In this document: in pieces, positions 16,113 to 25,512 of the stretch
How the letters are laid out: each line of letters begins with the position of its first letter
Numbering within the stretch: position 1 is the first letter of the stretch
Assembly: GCA_030447805.1 (NCBI GenBank)
Contig: JAUJOE010000001.1
Coordinates: 165,175-201,672, forward strand
Source: Nocardioidaceae bacterium
Lineage (GTDB): Bacteria > Actinomycetota > Actinomycetes > Propionibacteriales > Nocardioidaceae
DNA: 36,498 nucleotides
Reading direction: 5' to 3'
Made by a program: the position numbers and the translations under genes
Notes under the pieces: model-generated
The model's database searches: none
The model's input: the letters and a program-made list of their open reading frames with translations, nothing else
Told to the model about the DNA's origin: nothing

Positions 16113-17322
16113 TCACACAGCGTTGGTGTGGACCCAGTCGTGCGCGTCATACTCGTGCATGTTCGAATGCTGGTCGGCAGCAAAACGGCCGCGGCGGCGA
16201 AGATGATGGCGGCGGCACCAGGTGCCGCCATGTTTCCCGTTGAACCGGAACCTCCGAACGGTGCGACGATCGACGGCGCGGTTGAACACGCTCGTGTTCG
16301 ACGGGCCTGGTCCGGGGGTGACTACCTGGCGGTAGCTCATCTCGCGGGGAATTGCTGAATCCCCGCGACCGCGGACACGACCAAAATTTCGTGACGCTGA
16401 AGGCCATCTCCGGCTCGTCGGGTGCGTCCCCAAAATACCGCTCGCGCAAGACGACGCCAGCCGTCGTGACGATGTGCGCTGTGATGATGTCTCCACCGGT
16501 ACCGACGCCGAGGCCACCGGCGCTGGTGGTGCTGGCGCCGATGATGCCCGACCCCGACGAGTGCGGCGACCAGACCGAACTGCAATGGGCTCAGTGCCAG
16601 AGGATCAGGGCATAGGGCGCGATCACGGCGCCGAGGATGGCGTTGCCGCGAACCAGATTGGGTGGCGGTCGCCAGCATCCAATCCTTTCCATACCTGCCT
16701 GATCGACGGTCCCGTTACGTCTTGGTGGGCCGCGCCGCAGGCACCCGCACGCGGAGTGTGAGGACGGCGACGGCCGAGAACAGGTAAGTGACGGCGTCGA
16801 CCAGAACTGCCAATGGGGCACGGGATCAACTTCACCAACAGACCAGCCACAGCCGGGCCAGCGGTCGCGACGGCGTCGGCGCCGTCGATACGCGAAGTTG
16901 GAGATGCGCATGTGGGGCGGCCGGGGAAGAAACGACATCGATGCGGCATCGTTGATCAGCGACTTCGCCGTCCCGTAGCAGGCCACGACCTGTCAGCAAA
17001 GGCATGCAAGATCCCGACGGCCCAAGCTACCGGGATCGAGATTCGGCCCCGGCGATGTCGTACGCGACCATCACGTAGTTGTCAAGGTGTGGCGCGCGGT
17101 CACGATGAGTGCGCCCACAACCAGTCCGAGCACCAGGTACGGCATGACAGCGCGCCGAGTTGAGCCAGCCGACGTCCTGCGCCGTGCCGTCCAACGTAAG
17201 AACCACGACGGTCTGGAGCGCCAGCAAGGTCACATATGTCCCGAAGGACGACACTGCCTCGCCCCACCAGAAAGATTGAAACCGCGCGACGGGAAACTCG
17301 GCGTGGGCTCCGGGTCCCTCAT
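16113..17322 (-). pseudogene. MFS transporter (putative exporter), heavily frameshifted
   Basis: Remains of a 12-helix major facilitator of the macrolide/multidrug exporter type. ATG at 17322 follows GAGG by 8 nt. Pieces found in order in different frames: RFQSFWWGEAVSSFGTYVTL and LQTVVVLTLDGTAQDVGWLN (helix 1-2), MPYLVLGLVVGALIV, AKSLINDAASMSFLPR, DGADAVATAGPAVAGLLVKL, AVTYLFSAVAVLTLRVRVPA, AILGAVIAPYALI, LSPLQFGLVAALVGVG, DIITAHIVTTAGVVL, and REMSYRQVVTP. The end is DAHDWVHTNAV. At least eight frame changes are needed. The order of helices is preserved with no deletion of a whole segment, so the gene was full-length. It lies 54 bp before the MBL gene on the same strand. As with its neighbours, errors and true decay cannot be told apart here. 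Confidence 0.65.
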
Positions 17323-17376
17323 GGAGCCATCCTCACAGTGCAGCGGAGAACGAGGCTCGGATCCGTAAACGCACGA

Positions 17377-17413
17377 GACCGCCGCCGCCCCAGGTTCGGG
17401 GACGGCGGCGGTC
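17377..17413 (-). terminator. GC-rich terminator hairpin after the large propeller gene
   Basis: On the plus strand GACCGCCGCCG-CCCC (17377-17391), loop AGGTTC, then GGGG, a bulged A and CGGCGGCGGTC (17398-17413) make a 15-bp stem with one bulge. It starts 13 bases beyond the minus-strand stop at 17426. It also lies 55 bp before the MFS start on the same strand, so MFS would need its own promoter. Confidence 0.7.
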
Positions 17414-17425
17414 GCGCCGAATGGG

Positions 17426-20400
17426 TTACCGCTGCGGCGTGCCCACCTTGACGTTGTCGACCCGGACTCCCTCGAAACCTTCGGGATTTGCACACACCGG
17501 GTTGGGGACGACGTTGTTCGAGCAGATTTCGTCGGTGAGGAACCGGAACCGGAACTCCACCTCGCCGCCCGGCGCGTCGAACGGCAGTCCCACAGTCGCC
17601 CAGTTCGGGTGCTCGGGGAACCTGCCCGAGTAGGTCCCGAGCGACGTCCAGTTGCCCGTGGTGTCGGCTGCGTCACGGTACTGAACCGTCACCTCGTCGT
17701 AGCCGGCCTCGGTGTCGAGGAACATCCCGAACTGGATGACCGCAGGACCGGCCTCGCTGTTGATCGGCGGCGACAGCAGCACCGAGTCCTGCTTGTCGTT
17801 GTAGTCAGTGCCATCGATCGACCAGGACATGCCCGTGTCGTTCGTCTCGCCGTTCTGACCCTCTCCGGGCGTCCCGTACGTCCACGGCGTTGGGATGCCC
17901 TGCGGGTCTTCCGACGGGGTGTGGTCCAACCCGAGGGACCTCCGTCGGCCTCCTCGAAGGTGAAGGTGGCGTCCGGGAAGGCCTGGCCCACCCGAGCCGG
18001 CGGCTCCTCGACGTCAACTGGCGGAGTGGGCGGGGTGACCTCGTTGTCGAAGTCGTAGGTCCACACCTCGCCCGTACGTCGCGATCACCGCTCGCTTCTT
18101 GCTGCCCGGCTGCAGCTGGATGCTGGAGATCGGCACCGTTGGCATGTCCTCCAACGGGCGAACTGCGGTGTGTCGCTGGTCTTGCCCCGCATGTTCGAGG
18201 CGAACGCGCCCACGTCGGTGCCGACGAGCAGCTGACCACCGCGGATCTCGACCCAGGTGGCCGGCACGTCCGGCAGGTTCCCGGTCACGTTCTTCCAGGT
18301 CTTGCCGGCGTCGGTCGAGCGGAACAGGTGCCCCTCGCCGATGTTGTAGTTGACGTCGCCAGTCGCACCCGCCGGCAGCCAGCGCCGGGTGTAGCCACCG
18401 AGCGTGGCGAACACGGTGCGCGGACGCTCCGGGTCGACCGCGATCGAGGTGATGTAGCGGTTCGGCAGGCCGTAGAGCCGGTTGGCCTCGACGTCGACGC
18501 CGACCTTGCGGAAGAAGTGCCAGCCCTTGGAGGTGCCGGACTCGCGCGGCTCGGCGCCACCAACGTTCGTCGCGATGCCGGTGGTGAACAGGTGGTCCTT
18601 CGGGCGCTGCCTGTTGAGCGTGTCGCAGTTGCCGCAGAACGCGACGTACACGGCGTCGCCCACGACGTCGATCGCGCTCATCGAGTTGTTTGGGTCGTTC
18701 GCGGTGGCCTCGGCGTCGACGACTCCGGGCTGGGTCTTGGTGCCCAGGTCGTAGACCTTGCGCCACTGCGTGCCCTCGCCCATCCCGGACGAGGTCTGCG
18801 GCCCCTCGAGCGTCTCGACGACCTCGCGCCCGGCGGTCACCAGGTGGTCGGCGTCCAGCGGGTCCATGGCGAACGGCGTGTTGAACTTCGCCGCGGTGAG
18901 CTCCGGACTGATCCCGCGCCACGACCTTCCGCCGTCCTCGGTGACCGAGATATCGCCGAACACATACTCCTCGTACGAAGTGTCAGCATCGTCGGGCTCC
19001 ACCGCGGTGAAGAAGCCGTCGCCGCCGTAGGTCTCGTACTGGTTGCGGGTCTTGGGCGACACGCGCATGTTGCCGTTGTCCTGCAGGCCCGCCCACACGG
19101 TGCCGTCCTTGGCCACCGACGCGAAGTACGGCAGCAACGTGCTGAACCCGTTGTTGTCGCCCTCAAACCAGTGCACGTTGTCGAGCTTGTCGTCGTTGTC
19201 GGTCTCGAAGCGGTAGCGGTAGGCGCCGCCGTCGTTCCCGACGACGAGCTGCAGCTTGCCCGGCACCGTCTTGTCGTTGATCCAGATCGACGCCTGCTGG
19301 TCGGGGTGCGTGGTGAGGTTGTCCGGCTCCAGCGGCTCCCGGTCACCCGGGCAGGCCGGCAGGCCGAGTGGGAACAGCAGGCAGGATCCACCGGCGAAGT
19401 ACTTGCCGACCACGCTGAACTTTGTCTTGCCGATGAGCGGCGTGGTGTCGTTGGTGACCAGTGGATCGTTGGCCCAGACCTCTTCCAGCCCGAAGACCAG
19501 CCGGGTCGGCGCGTTGGTCGCCGGGTCGGTCTTGGTGGGGTCGGGCTTGATGTGCAGGTTGTACCAGGCCTGTACGCCGGGCTGGAAGCCGATCGCCGTT
19601 CCCGTGCCGAAGAGGGCCGAGCCGCTGGTCGGGTCGGTGGCGAGCTCGGTGCCCTTGGCCATCAGCGTCCAGGTGTCGCCGAAGTCGTTGGAGACGTAGA
19701 CGCCGTTCAGCACGGTGGTGCCAACCGGCTCCTTGACGATGTCGGTGTTCTCGGAGGTGTCGGGCACGTCGATGCCCAGTAAGCCGCCCTCGTTGAGCAG
19801 CTCGGCGTCCTGCACGATCGCGTACAGGTAGTCGTGGTCTTGGTCAGCGCCAACAGCGGCACCGAGCTCGATCCGGCCGATGTTCTTCTGCTCACCCACG
19901 AAACCGGACTTTTCCAGCTCCAGGTCCTTGAAGGTTCCCGGACGCCCACTCGCGGAGCGGAAGACGCCGTTGTTGGGCGACTGCACAGCGCCGTTGTCGT
20001 CGGTGGCGTTGACGCGGTTGCCACCGCGCCAGCCGACCGTGGCGACCACGGTGTGTGCTGCGGTCTCGGTGCCCTGGCCACCCGGCTTGACGACGACCAC
20101 GTCGGTGACGACGTTGGCCAGCGCACACTCGGGGCGCTGCTTGAAGTTCGTGACACCGGCGCAGCTCTCCCCGCTCGTCCCGCCCTGCTCAACGGACCCG
20201 GTGGGGAGGTTGACGTTGGTGTAGCTGCGACCGGCGTCGATGGAGCGGAAGAGCCCCATCTGCGTGGCGGCGTAGATCCGCTTGGGGTCGGCGGGGTCGA
20301 CGGCGAGCTGGAAACCGAGCCCACCATTGGGCACGCCGGTGGCCCGGGTCCAGGTCCTGCCCACGTCGGTCGAGTAATACGCGCCGATCCCGGTGAACGC

Positions 20401-21243
20401 GTTGGAGCCGAAGGTCGGGTCACCGGTCAGCGCGATCAACGTGCCGCCGCCAGCAGTTGTCCAGGCGACGGCGCCGGTGGTGGTCGTGGGCAGGTTGCCG
20501 GTGGCGTTGCGCCAGCGCAGTGACTCGGTTGGCTCAGCTGGTACCTGGTTGGCGTTGCCGATGTCGTCGGTGTACCAGATACCGCCGGTGCCGACAGCGG
20601 CGAACAGCCGGTCAGCCACGGGGTCCCAGGCGAAGGAGTCGATGCGCCCGGAGTTCTCGACCAGGCCGAGGCCGTTGACCTCGTCGTAGCGCTCGTCGTT
20701 GACGATGAGCGGGCCCTTGCCGTAAAGCGCGCCAGTGCCGCTGGTGCCGGGCACCGAGCCGGGCGCCAGTGCGTTGCGCTCGGCCACCGCGGCGGAGAAC
20801 GCGCCAGGCGCGTAGCCCATCGGCAGTGGTGCCATGCGGGGGAGCGCCCGCTCCGACGCCAACGCGCTGAGCTCACCCAGCGACTCAGGTCGCTTGCGCG
20901 GCACGCACCAGCTGTCCCAGTCGGCCGGCTTGATCTGCGCCGACTGCGGCAGCTCGCGGGCCAGCTCGAGGACGAGCTCGGTCTCGACATTCGCACCAGC
21001 CTTGGCCAGCTCGAGCTGGAACTCCGCCGCCTGTGGTGACTCGCCCTCGCGAGTCATCTCGTTGGCGACCTCGCGGGCCACGGTGCTGATGGTCATGTAG
21101 CCGGGCGCGCACGTGTCAGACAGTGCGATCTCGGCGGGTCGGGCGTCCCGCGATGTGGACGGGGAGGACTGCGAGGACTGGGAGGCGATGACCCCGGTCG
21201 CGACGAGGGCAAGGGAGGTTCCGGCAACGAGGATACGGCGCAT
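17426..21243 (-). CDS. Large secreted Asp-box (BNR/VPS10-like) double-propeller protein, frameshifted near its C-terminus
   Basis: ATG at 21243 opens an uninterrupted frame of about 1030 codons: signal peptide (RILVAGTSLALVATGVIASQ), an N-terminal ~150-residue helical region with two Cys that I do not recognise, then beta-propeller repeats with Asp boxes STDVGRTW, SIDAGRSY, SNDFGDTW, TEDGGRSW and STDAGKTW, and blade turns such as DPVADRLFAAVGTGGIW. This resembles sortilin/GH74-like BNR propellers. The frame then breaks near 18155, 18066 and 17930. Across the breaks it continues LEDMPTVPISSIQLQPGSKK, VIATYGRGVWTYDFDNEV, and a ~165-residue jelly-roll domain (SWSIDGTDYNDKQDSVLLSP to GFEGVRVDNVKVGT) like those of secreted M6-type peptidases. 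Repaired length is about 1270 aa. No catalytic residues are identified; binding or surface function is only inferred. Confidence 0.75.
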
Positions 21244-21270
21244 GCTGTTACAACGACGGCCAGGCTGAGG

Positions 21271-21284
21271 AGTTATGCGTAACT
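21271..21284. promoter_or_regulatory. Inverted repeat upstream of the large propeller gene
   Basis: AGTTA-TGCG-TAACT is a perfect 5-bp inverted repeat 28 bp before the ATG at 21243, in the 103-bp gap after the ABC operon. On the minus strand ATAACT could serve as a -10. No Shine-Dalgarno is seen before that ATG. Weak evidence for an operator. Confidence 0.25.
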
Positions 21285-21346
21285 TTTCCGCGGCCTCGAC
21301 AGGTCGTGATGCCTCAGGCTGCTCGTCGCCAGAGCGCGTCCGGCGG

Positions 21347-22219
21347 TCAGCGCAGCACCCGCCATCGCCGTACCAGCAGCACCTGTACGGCGACCAGCGC
21401 GAGCGTGATGGCGATCAGCGCGAGCGTGATCATGGCCGAGTAGCCGAAGCCGAAGAACTCAAAGGCCTGGTCGTAGATGTAGACCGGCAGGTACAGCGTC
21501 GCGTTGCCCGGGCCGCCATCGGTGAGCAGGTATGCCGGCACGAAGCTGACCTGCAGCATCACGACGGTGTCGCGGATCGCGAGCAGCACCAGCACCGGAG
21601 CAAGCAGGGGCAAGGTGATGTGTACCAACTGCCGCCACGGGGTGCAGCCCTCGAGCGCGGCGGCCTCGTAGAGTCGGTTGCTGATCGCTCGGCGGGTCGC
21701 GAGCACCACGAGGAACGCCTCGCCGATCGGAAAGGCAAGCATCAGCACCACACCGACCCGGGCTCCCCAGGGGGTGGCCAACCAGGTCGGCTGGGGGAGG
21801 CCCACGGCTCCGAGCACCTGGTTGAGGGGGCCGTAGATCGGGTTCAGCACCCACAGGAACAGCAAGGCGAGCGCGATGTCAGGTACGACGGTGGGCAGGT
21901 ACACCGCGACCCGGTACCAGCGGCCCCCGCGGCGTGGCGCCGCCAGCAGAAGTCCCAGCGCAACTGCGGCGAACAGCCGGAGCGGCACGGCCATCGCGAC
22001 GTGGAACGCCGAGGCCTGCAGCGAGGCCGCGAAGAACGGGTCGTCTCGCAACCTGCGGAGATTGTCGAGGCCGGTGAACTGGGGGGAGCCCAGGCCGGTG
22101 AAGTCGGTGAACGCGTAGCGCAGCGTAAGGACGGCAGGGATGAGCACCAGCACGAGCGTCCCTAGCGCGTAGGGCAGCAGGAATGCCCACGACGACCGCT
22201 CCACCTGCCGAGTGGTCAC
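21347..22219 (-). CDS. Sugar ABC transporter permease (MalF/UgpA type)
   Basis: Inner-membrane permease of a carbohydrate importer (CUT1 family). The 290-residue protein has six membrane segments, beginning with WAFLLPYALGTLVLVLIPAV, and the cytoplasmic EAA loop EAAALEGCTPWRQLVHITLP (about residues 190-209) that docks on the ATPase. The GTG at 22219 lies inside the first of three 22-bp repeats and overlaps the stop of a 23-codon mini-ORF as GTGA; there is no good independent Shine-Dalgarno, so translation probably depends on coupling. It is the last gene of the operon permease-binding protein-ATPase-permease. The sugar cannot be read from the sequence. Confidence 0.9.
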   Translation of the reverse strand: MTTRQVERSSWAFLLPYALGTLVLVLIPAVLTLRYAFTDFTGLGSPQFTGLDNLRRLRDDPFFAASLQASAFHVAMAVPLRLFAAVALGLLLAAPRRGGRWYRVAVYLPTVVPDIALALLFLWVLNPIYGPLNQVLGAVGLPQPTWLATPWGARVGVVLMLAFPIGEAFLVVLATRRAISNRLYEAAALEGCTPWRQLVHITLPLLAPVLVLLAIRDTVVMLQVSFVPAYLLTDGGPGNATLYLPVYIYDQAFEFFGFGYSAMITLALIAITLALVAVQVLLVRRWRVLR

Positions 22220-22273
22220 TCCCGCACCGCCGAGTGGTCACTTCCGCACCGCCGAGTGGTCACTTCCGCACCG
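22208..22273 (-). repeat. Three 22-bp tandem repeats at the ATPase/permease junction
   Basis: Units at 22208-22229, 22230-22251 and 22252-22273 are identical except one base in the first. On the minus strand each carries GTGACCACTCGG; a fourth, shorter copy of GTGACCAC overlaps the ATPase stop at 22284-22286. Each unit thus offers a GTG start, but in a different frame because 22 is not a multiple of three. Confidence 0.92.
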
Positions 22274-22287
22274 CCACGGGTGGTCAC
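22216..22287 (-). CDS. Mini-ORF coupling the ATPase and permease genes
   Basis: A 23-codon frame made almost entirely of the 22-bp repeats. Its GTG (22287-22285) overlaps the ATPase TGA as GTGA, and its TGA (22218-22216) overlaps the permease GTG as GTGA. It begins MTTRGGAEVTTRRC and ends HSAVRE. The other two junctions of this operon are also four-base overlaps, so the likely role is to hand ribosomes on to the permease, not to make a useful peptide. This is inferred from geometry alone. Confidence 0.35.
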   Translation of the reverse strand: MTTRGGAEVTTRRCGSDHSAVRE

Positions 22288-23294
22288 CGGCGCATCCCGC
22301 TGTCGCGATCGAAGATGTGTCGGCGGCCAGGGTCGACCGACAACGCGATCGTGGCGTTGGCGCGGTAGGGGCTGCGGGGACCGGTCCTGACTGCGAGCCG
22401 GGTCCCGTCCTCGCATCGCACCGAGAGCACGGTCTCGCTGCCCAGCGACTCAACGAGTGCCACCTCGGCCCGGAAGCCGTCGGCCGGAAAGCGGTCAGCG
22501 GCGATGCTGATGTCCTCGGGCCGCACTCCGACCACCGTGTCGGGTTCGCCGCCGAGGACACCACCGCCCGGAACGAGGTTCATCGGTGGGCTGCCGAGGA
22601 ACCCGGCCACGAACCGGTTGGCGGGTTCGTCGTACACCTGCGCAGGGGTGCCCACCTGCTGGAGCCGGCCGCTGGCCAGCACCGCGATGCGGTCGCCCAT
22701 GGTCATCGCCTCGGCCTGGTCGTGGGTTACATAGATCGTGGTCGCCCCGATGCTGCGGTGCAGCTCGACGATCTCGGTGCGTGCCCGCAGCCGCAGCTGC
22801 ACGTCGAGGTCTGACAGCGGCTCGTCCATGAGGTATGCCTGCGGTGCCCGGACCATCGCTCGGGCCAGGGCCACCCGCTGCTGTTGTCCGCCGGAGAGCT
22901 GGTCGGGGTACCGGTCAAGGAGCCCGTCCAAGCCCAGCTGACGCGCCACCTCTTCGGTACGCCGACGTACCTCGTCGGCGGGCTCGCGCCGGATGCGTGG
23001 GCCAAAGCCGATGTTCTGCCGGGAGGTCATATGCGGGTAGAGGGCCAGGTCCTGGAACACCATCGCCACGTCTCGGCGGTGTGGCGGCAGCGACGTGATG
23101 TCCCGGTCGCTGACCAAGACCCGGCCTGAGGTCGGCTGCTCAAGGCCGGCCAGCACCCGCAGCGCCGTCGACTTCCCGCAGCCCGACGGCCCAACCAGGA
23201 CCAGCAGCTCACCGTCGCTCACCGACAGGTCGAGCTCGTCCAGGGCGGCCACGTCGCCGAAGAACTTCGAGACCCGTTCGAAGCGGATGGTCAC
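22284..23294 (-). CDS. Sugar ABC transporter ATP-binding protein (MsmK/UgpC type)
   Basis: Cytoplasmic ATPase that powers a CUT1 carbohydrate importer. The 336-residue protein has Walker A GPSGCGKST (residues about 35-43), Q-loop MVFQDLALYPHMT, signature LSGGQQQR, Walker B AYLMDEPLSDLD and the H-loop VTHDQAEAMT, then a C-terminal TOBE/OB regulatory domain (VGVRPEDISIA, ESLGSETVLSVRCEDG) typical of MalK/UgpC. ATG at 23294 overlaps the binding-protein stop by four bases (ATGA). Such ATPases may serve several permeases in actinomycetes, but here the gene is embedded with its own partners. Confidence 0.93.
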   Translation of the reverse strand: MTIRFERVSKFFGDVAALDELDLSVSDGELLVLVGPSGCGKSTALRVLAGLEQPTSGRVLVSDRDITSLPPHRRDVAMVFQDLALYPHMTSRQNIGFGPRIRREPADEVRRRTEEVARQLGLDGLLDRYPDQLSGGQQQRVALARAMVRAPQAYLMDEPLSDLDVQLRLRARTEIVELHRSIGATTIYVTHDQAEAMTMGDRIAVLASGRLQQVGTPAQVYDEPANRFVAGFLGSPPMNLVPGGGVLGGEPDTVVGVRPEDISIAADRFPADGFRAEVALVESLGSETVLSVRCEDGTRLAVRTGPRSPYRANATIALSVDPGRRHIFDRDSGMRR

Positions 23295-24571
23295 TGGCCC
23301 GGTTCTGCGAACAGCGGCGCGGTGGTGCGCACCAGCAGGTCGATGCCCTCCTCACGGTCTACTCGGCCGTAGAAGAGCGCCTCGAGGATCTGGTCGGCCT
23401 CCTTCTCGACCCGGGACCAGGTGGCCGTGTGCGGAACGGCCCGGATGCTGGGCTGGACCTCGATGAAGACCTCCGCTGACGCTGGTGCGACGTCGGGTCG
23501 CAGGAACGCCGCCGACCGTGCCACGTCCATCCGGGACGGCACGGTGCGACCGGAACGCGCGAGGATCGTCTGGCCCTGCCTCGAGTTCGCGAACTCGATG
23601 AAGCGCCACGCGTCCGCCTGCTGGCCGGCTGCTGCCATGCAGTAGGCGTCGCCGTGCAGGATCGTCGCCGACTCGCCACCCGGCGCCACGGGAAGCGGCG
23701 CCACGTCCCACCGGAAGTCGTCGATCGTGCGCAGCGTCGGCACCGACTTGCGGCTGTTCAGGTACATCCCGAGCCCCCCTGACAGGAAGCGGGCCTCGCT
23801 GTCTTGGGACTGCTCCTCCCGCTCCGGCGGCGCCACGTGGTGAACGGTCTGCAGGTCGAGGAAGAAGTCAAGTCCTTCGCGTGCGGCGCCGCTGTCCAGA
23901 GTGAGCGTGGTCGGTGCGTCCGGGTCGTCGACCACATCGCCGCCGGCCGACCAAACGAACGGGGCTACCCGGATCAAGCTCGCCTCCGTGCCGACGCCGT
24001 ACTGCCCGTCGTGGGTGAGGGCTTGGGCAGCTGCCAGGAAGTCGTCCCAGGTCCAGCCGGCGTGGGGCAGCGGGACGCCGGCCTGCTCGAAGAGGTCGAC
24101 GTTGTAGTAGGTGACGAGCGACGACACGTTCTGCGGCAGGCAGGTGAGTTCACTGCCGTCGAAGCGGAACGCTTCGAGCGCCGCCGCAGCGAAGTCGTTC
24201 TCGGCGATGGCCTCGCTCTTGTCCAGGTACAGCTGTACAGGAGCAAGGACACCTCGGGAGGCGAACTGGCCGTAGTTGCGGTAGTTGATCAGAAACACAT
24301 CGGGAGGCCGCCCGCTGGCGAACTGGGTCGTGAGCTTGGCCAGCAGGTCGTCCTGCTCGGCGACCGGGCTGAGGGTCACGTCGACGTCGGGATTGGCTCT
24401 CTCGAAGGCGGTCACCAGGTCCTCGTAGCCGGCCGTCTCGGTGGGGTCGCCGAACAGCACAAACCGTAAGGCGTCGCCGTCGCCGTCGTCACTGCCGCCA
24501 CAACTCGCGAGCGACCCCGTGGCGACCAATAGGGCGGCGATGGCACAAATAGCGTGACGTCTGGGCCTCAC
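23291..24571 (-). CDS. Sugar ABC transporter substrate-binding lipoprotein
   Basis: Extracytoplasmic solute-binding protein (family 1, MalE/UgpB-like) of the importer. GTG at 24571 overlaps the upstream permease stop as GTGA and gives 426 aa; the open frame further 5' runs antiparallel through permease and DUF222 codons and is not used. The N-terminus RPRRHAICAIAALLVATGSL leads to the lipobox LASC (Cys 24), followed by GGSDDGDGD. Then LRFVLFGDPTETAGYEDLVT, AFERANPDVDVTL, FASGRPPDVFLINY, VTYYNVDLFEQAGVPLP and GWTWDDFLAAAQAL, all standard for the family. It ends at 23291, overlapping the ATPase ATG. Ligand unknown; the general pattern suggests an oligosaccharide or glycerol-phosphate type substrate. 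Confidence 0.92.
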   Translation of the reverse strand: MRPRRHAICAIAALLVATGSLASCGGSDDGDGDALRFVLFGDPTETAGYEDLVTAFERANPDVDVTLSPVAEQDDLLAKLTTQFASGRPPDVFLINYRNYGQFASRGVLAPVQLYLDKSEAIAENDFAAAALEAFRFDGSELTCLPQNVSSLVTYYNVDLFEQAGVPLPHAGWTWDDFLAAAQALTHDGQYGVGTEASLIRVAPFVWSAGGDVVDDPDAPTTLTLDSGAAREGLDFFLDLQTVHHVAPPEREEQSQDSEARFLSGGLGMYLNSRKSVPTLRTIDDFRWDVAPLPVAPGGESATILHGDAYCMAAAGQQADAWRFIEFANSRQGQTILARSGRTVPSRMDVARSAAFLRPDVAPASAEVFIEVQPSIRAVPHTATWSRVEKEADQILEALFYGRVDREEGIDLLVRTTAPLFAEPGQ

Positions 24572-25449
24572 GTCCGCCCCCCGCGCAGGCTGCGGAGCGG
24601 GTCGTCGAAGAAGAGGCGCTGCGCCAGCAGGAAGACTGCAACCGGGGGCACGGTGGCGATCACTGCGGCGGCCATCAGCAACGGGAAGTCCGTCGGGTTC
24701 AGCAACTGCAGCAGGCGCAGCCCGAGGGGAAGTGTGTAGAGCGACTGGCTGTCGATATAGAGCAGCGCGTCGATGAAGTTCGCCCAGTGCACGCTGAATG
24801 CCAGCACCGCGACAGCGAGCGTCGCAAGCCTGGCCTGCGGCATCGCGACCTTGCGCCACAGCTCCCACGACGATGCGCCTTCGAGCCGACCCGCCTCGAG
24901 CTGGGACTCCGGGAGGCCGGTGAAGCTCCACAGGTAGATCAACACGTAGAAGGGCGTCGTGGCAGCGAACGCGGGAGCGACGAGTGGTCCATAGGTGTCG
25001 ACGAGGCCGACCGTCTCGAACACGGCGAACCTCGTGGTCCACACAGCAGTGACCGGGACGAGGAGAACTGCGAGAGTAAGCAGCACGGCCGTACGGCGAT
25101 GGCGTGGCGGTAGCAGCCGCATGCCGAAGGCTGCCCACGACGCCACGAGCACGGTGATGGGGACGGCGAGCGTCACGACCACGGTGGAGTTGCGCAACCA
25201 GGTCCACAGTGGCACCAGCTCGGGCAGGCGGCGGTACGAGTCGAGGGTCGGCGATGGCGGAAGAATTTCGACACCCTGCGGCGGCGGAAGTCCCGCTGGG
25301 CGTAAGGAGCCGGAGACCATGACGAGCAGGGGCAGCAGGAAGAAGGCCGCCACCAGAGCGGCTGGCAGGTGGCGGCGAAGGAGCCGAGGTGGCACAGCAG
25401 GAGTGTAGGTCGTCTGGCGAGTGCCGGCTGATTGGGCGGAGGGCGGCAA
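24568..25449 (-). CDS. Sugar ABC transporter permease (MalG/UgpE type)
   Basis: Second inner-membrane permease of the CUT1 importer and first gene of the operon. The 293-residue frame starts at a TTG (25449); a GTG at 25395 (18 codons in) is an alternative, and neither has a clear Shine-Dalgarno. Six membrane segments; first AALVAAFFLLPLLVMVSGSL; EAA loop EAGRLEGASSWELWRKVAMP (about residues 190-209), where the usual first residues EAA are EAG. Its start is only 63 bp after the DUF222 stop on the same strand, so the promoter is either within that gap or further upstream. No LacI- or ROK-type regulator is in the window. Confidence 0.88.
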   Translation of the reverse strand: MPPSAQSAGTRQTTYTPAVPPRLLRRHLPAALVAAFFLLPLLVMVSGSLRPAGLPPPQGVEILPPSPTLDSYRRLPELVPLWTWLRNSTVVVTLAVPITVLVASWAAFGMRLLPPRHRRTAVLLTLAVLLVPVTAVWTTRFAVFETVGLVDTYGPLVAPAFAATTPFYVLIYLWSFTGLPESQLEAGRLEGASSWELWRKVAMPQARLATLAVAVLAFSVHWANFIDALLYIDSQSLYTLPLGLRLLQLLNPTDFPLLMAAAVIATVPPVAVFLLAQRLFFDDPLRSLRGGRT

Positions 25450-25512
25450 CGACCGAACACGGACACCCGGAGGGATTCCAGGATGGCTTCTTGGACCGAC
25501 TGCTTGAGCCGC

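Noticed and set aside
17890..19782. A 630-codon open frame opposite the large propeller gene
   Set aside because: The product is Arg/Val/Gly-rich and featureless, while the minus strand gives Asp boxes in the same bases.
22208..22273. CRISPR-like repeats
   Set aside because: The 22-bp units abut with no spacers and lie in a coding junction; no cas genes nearby.
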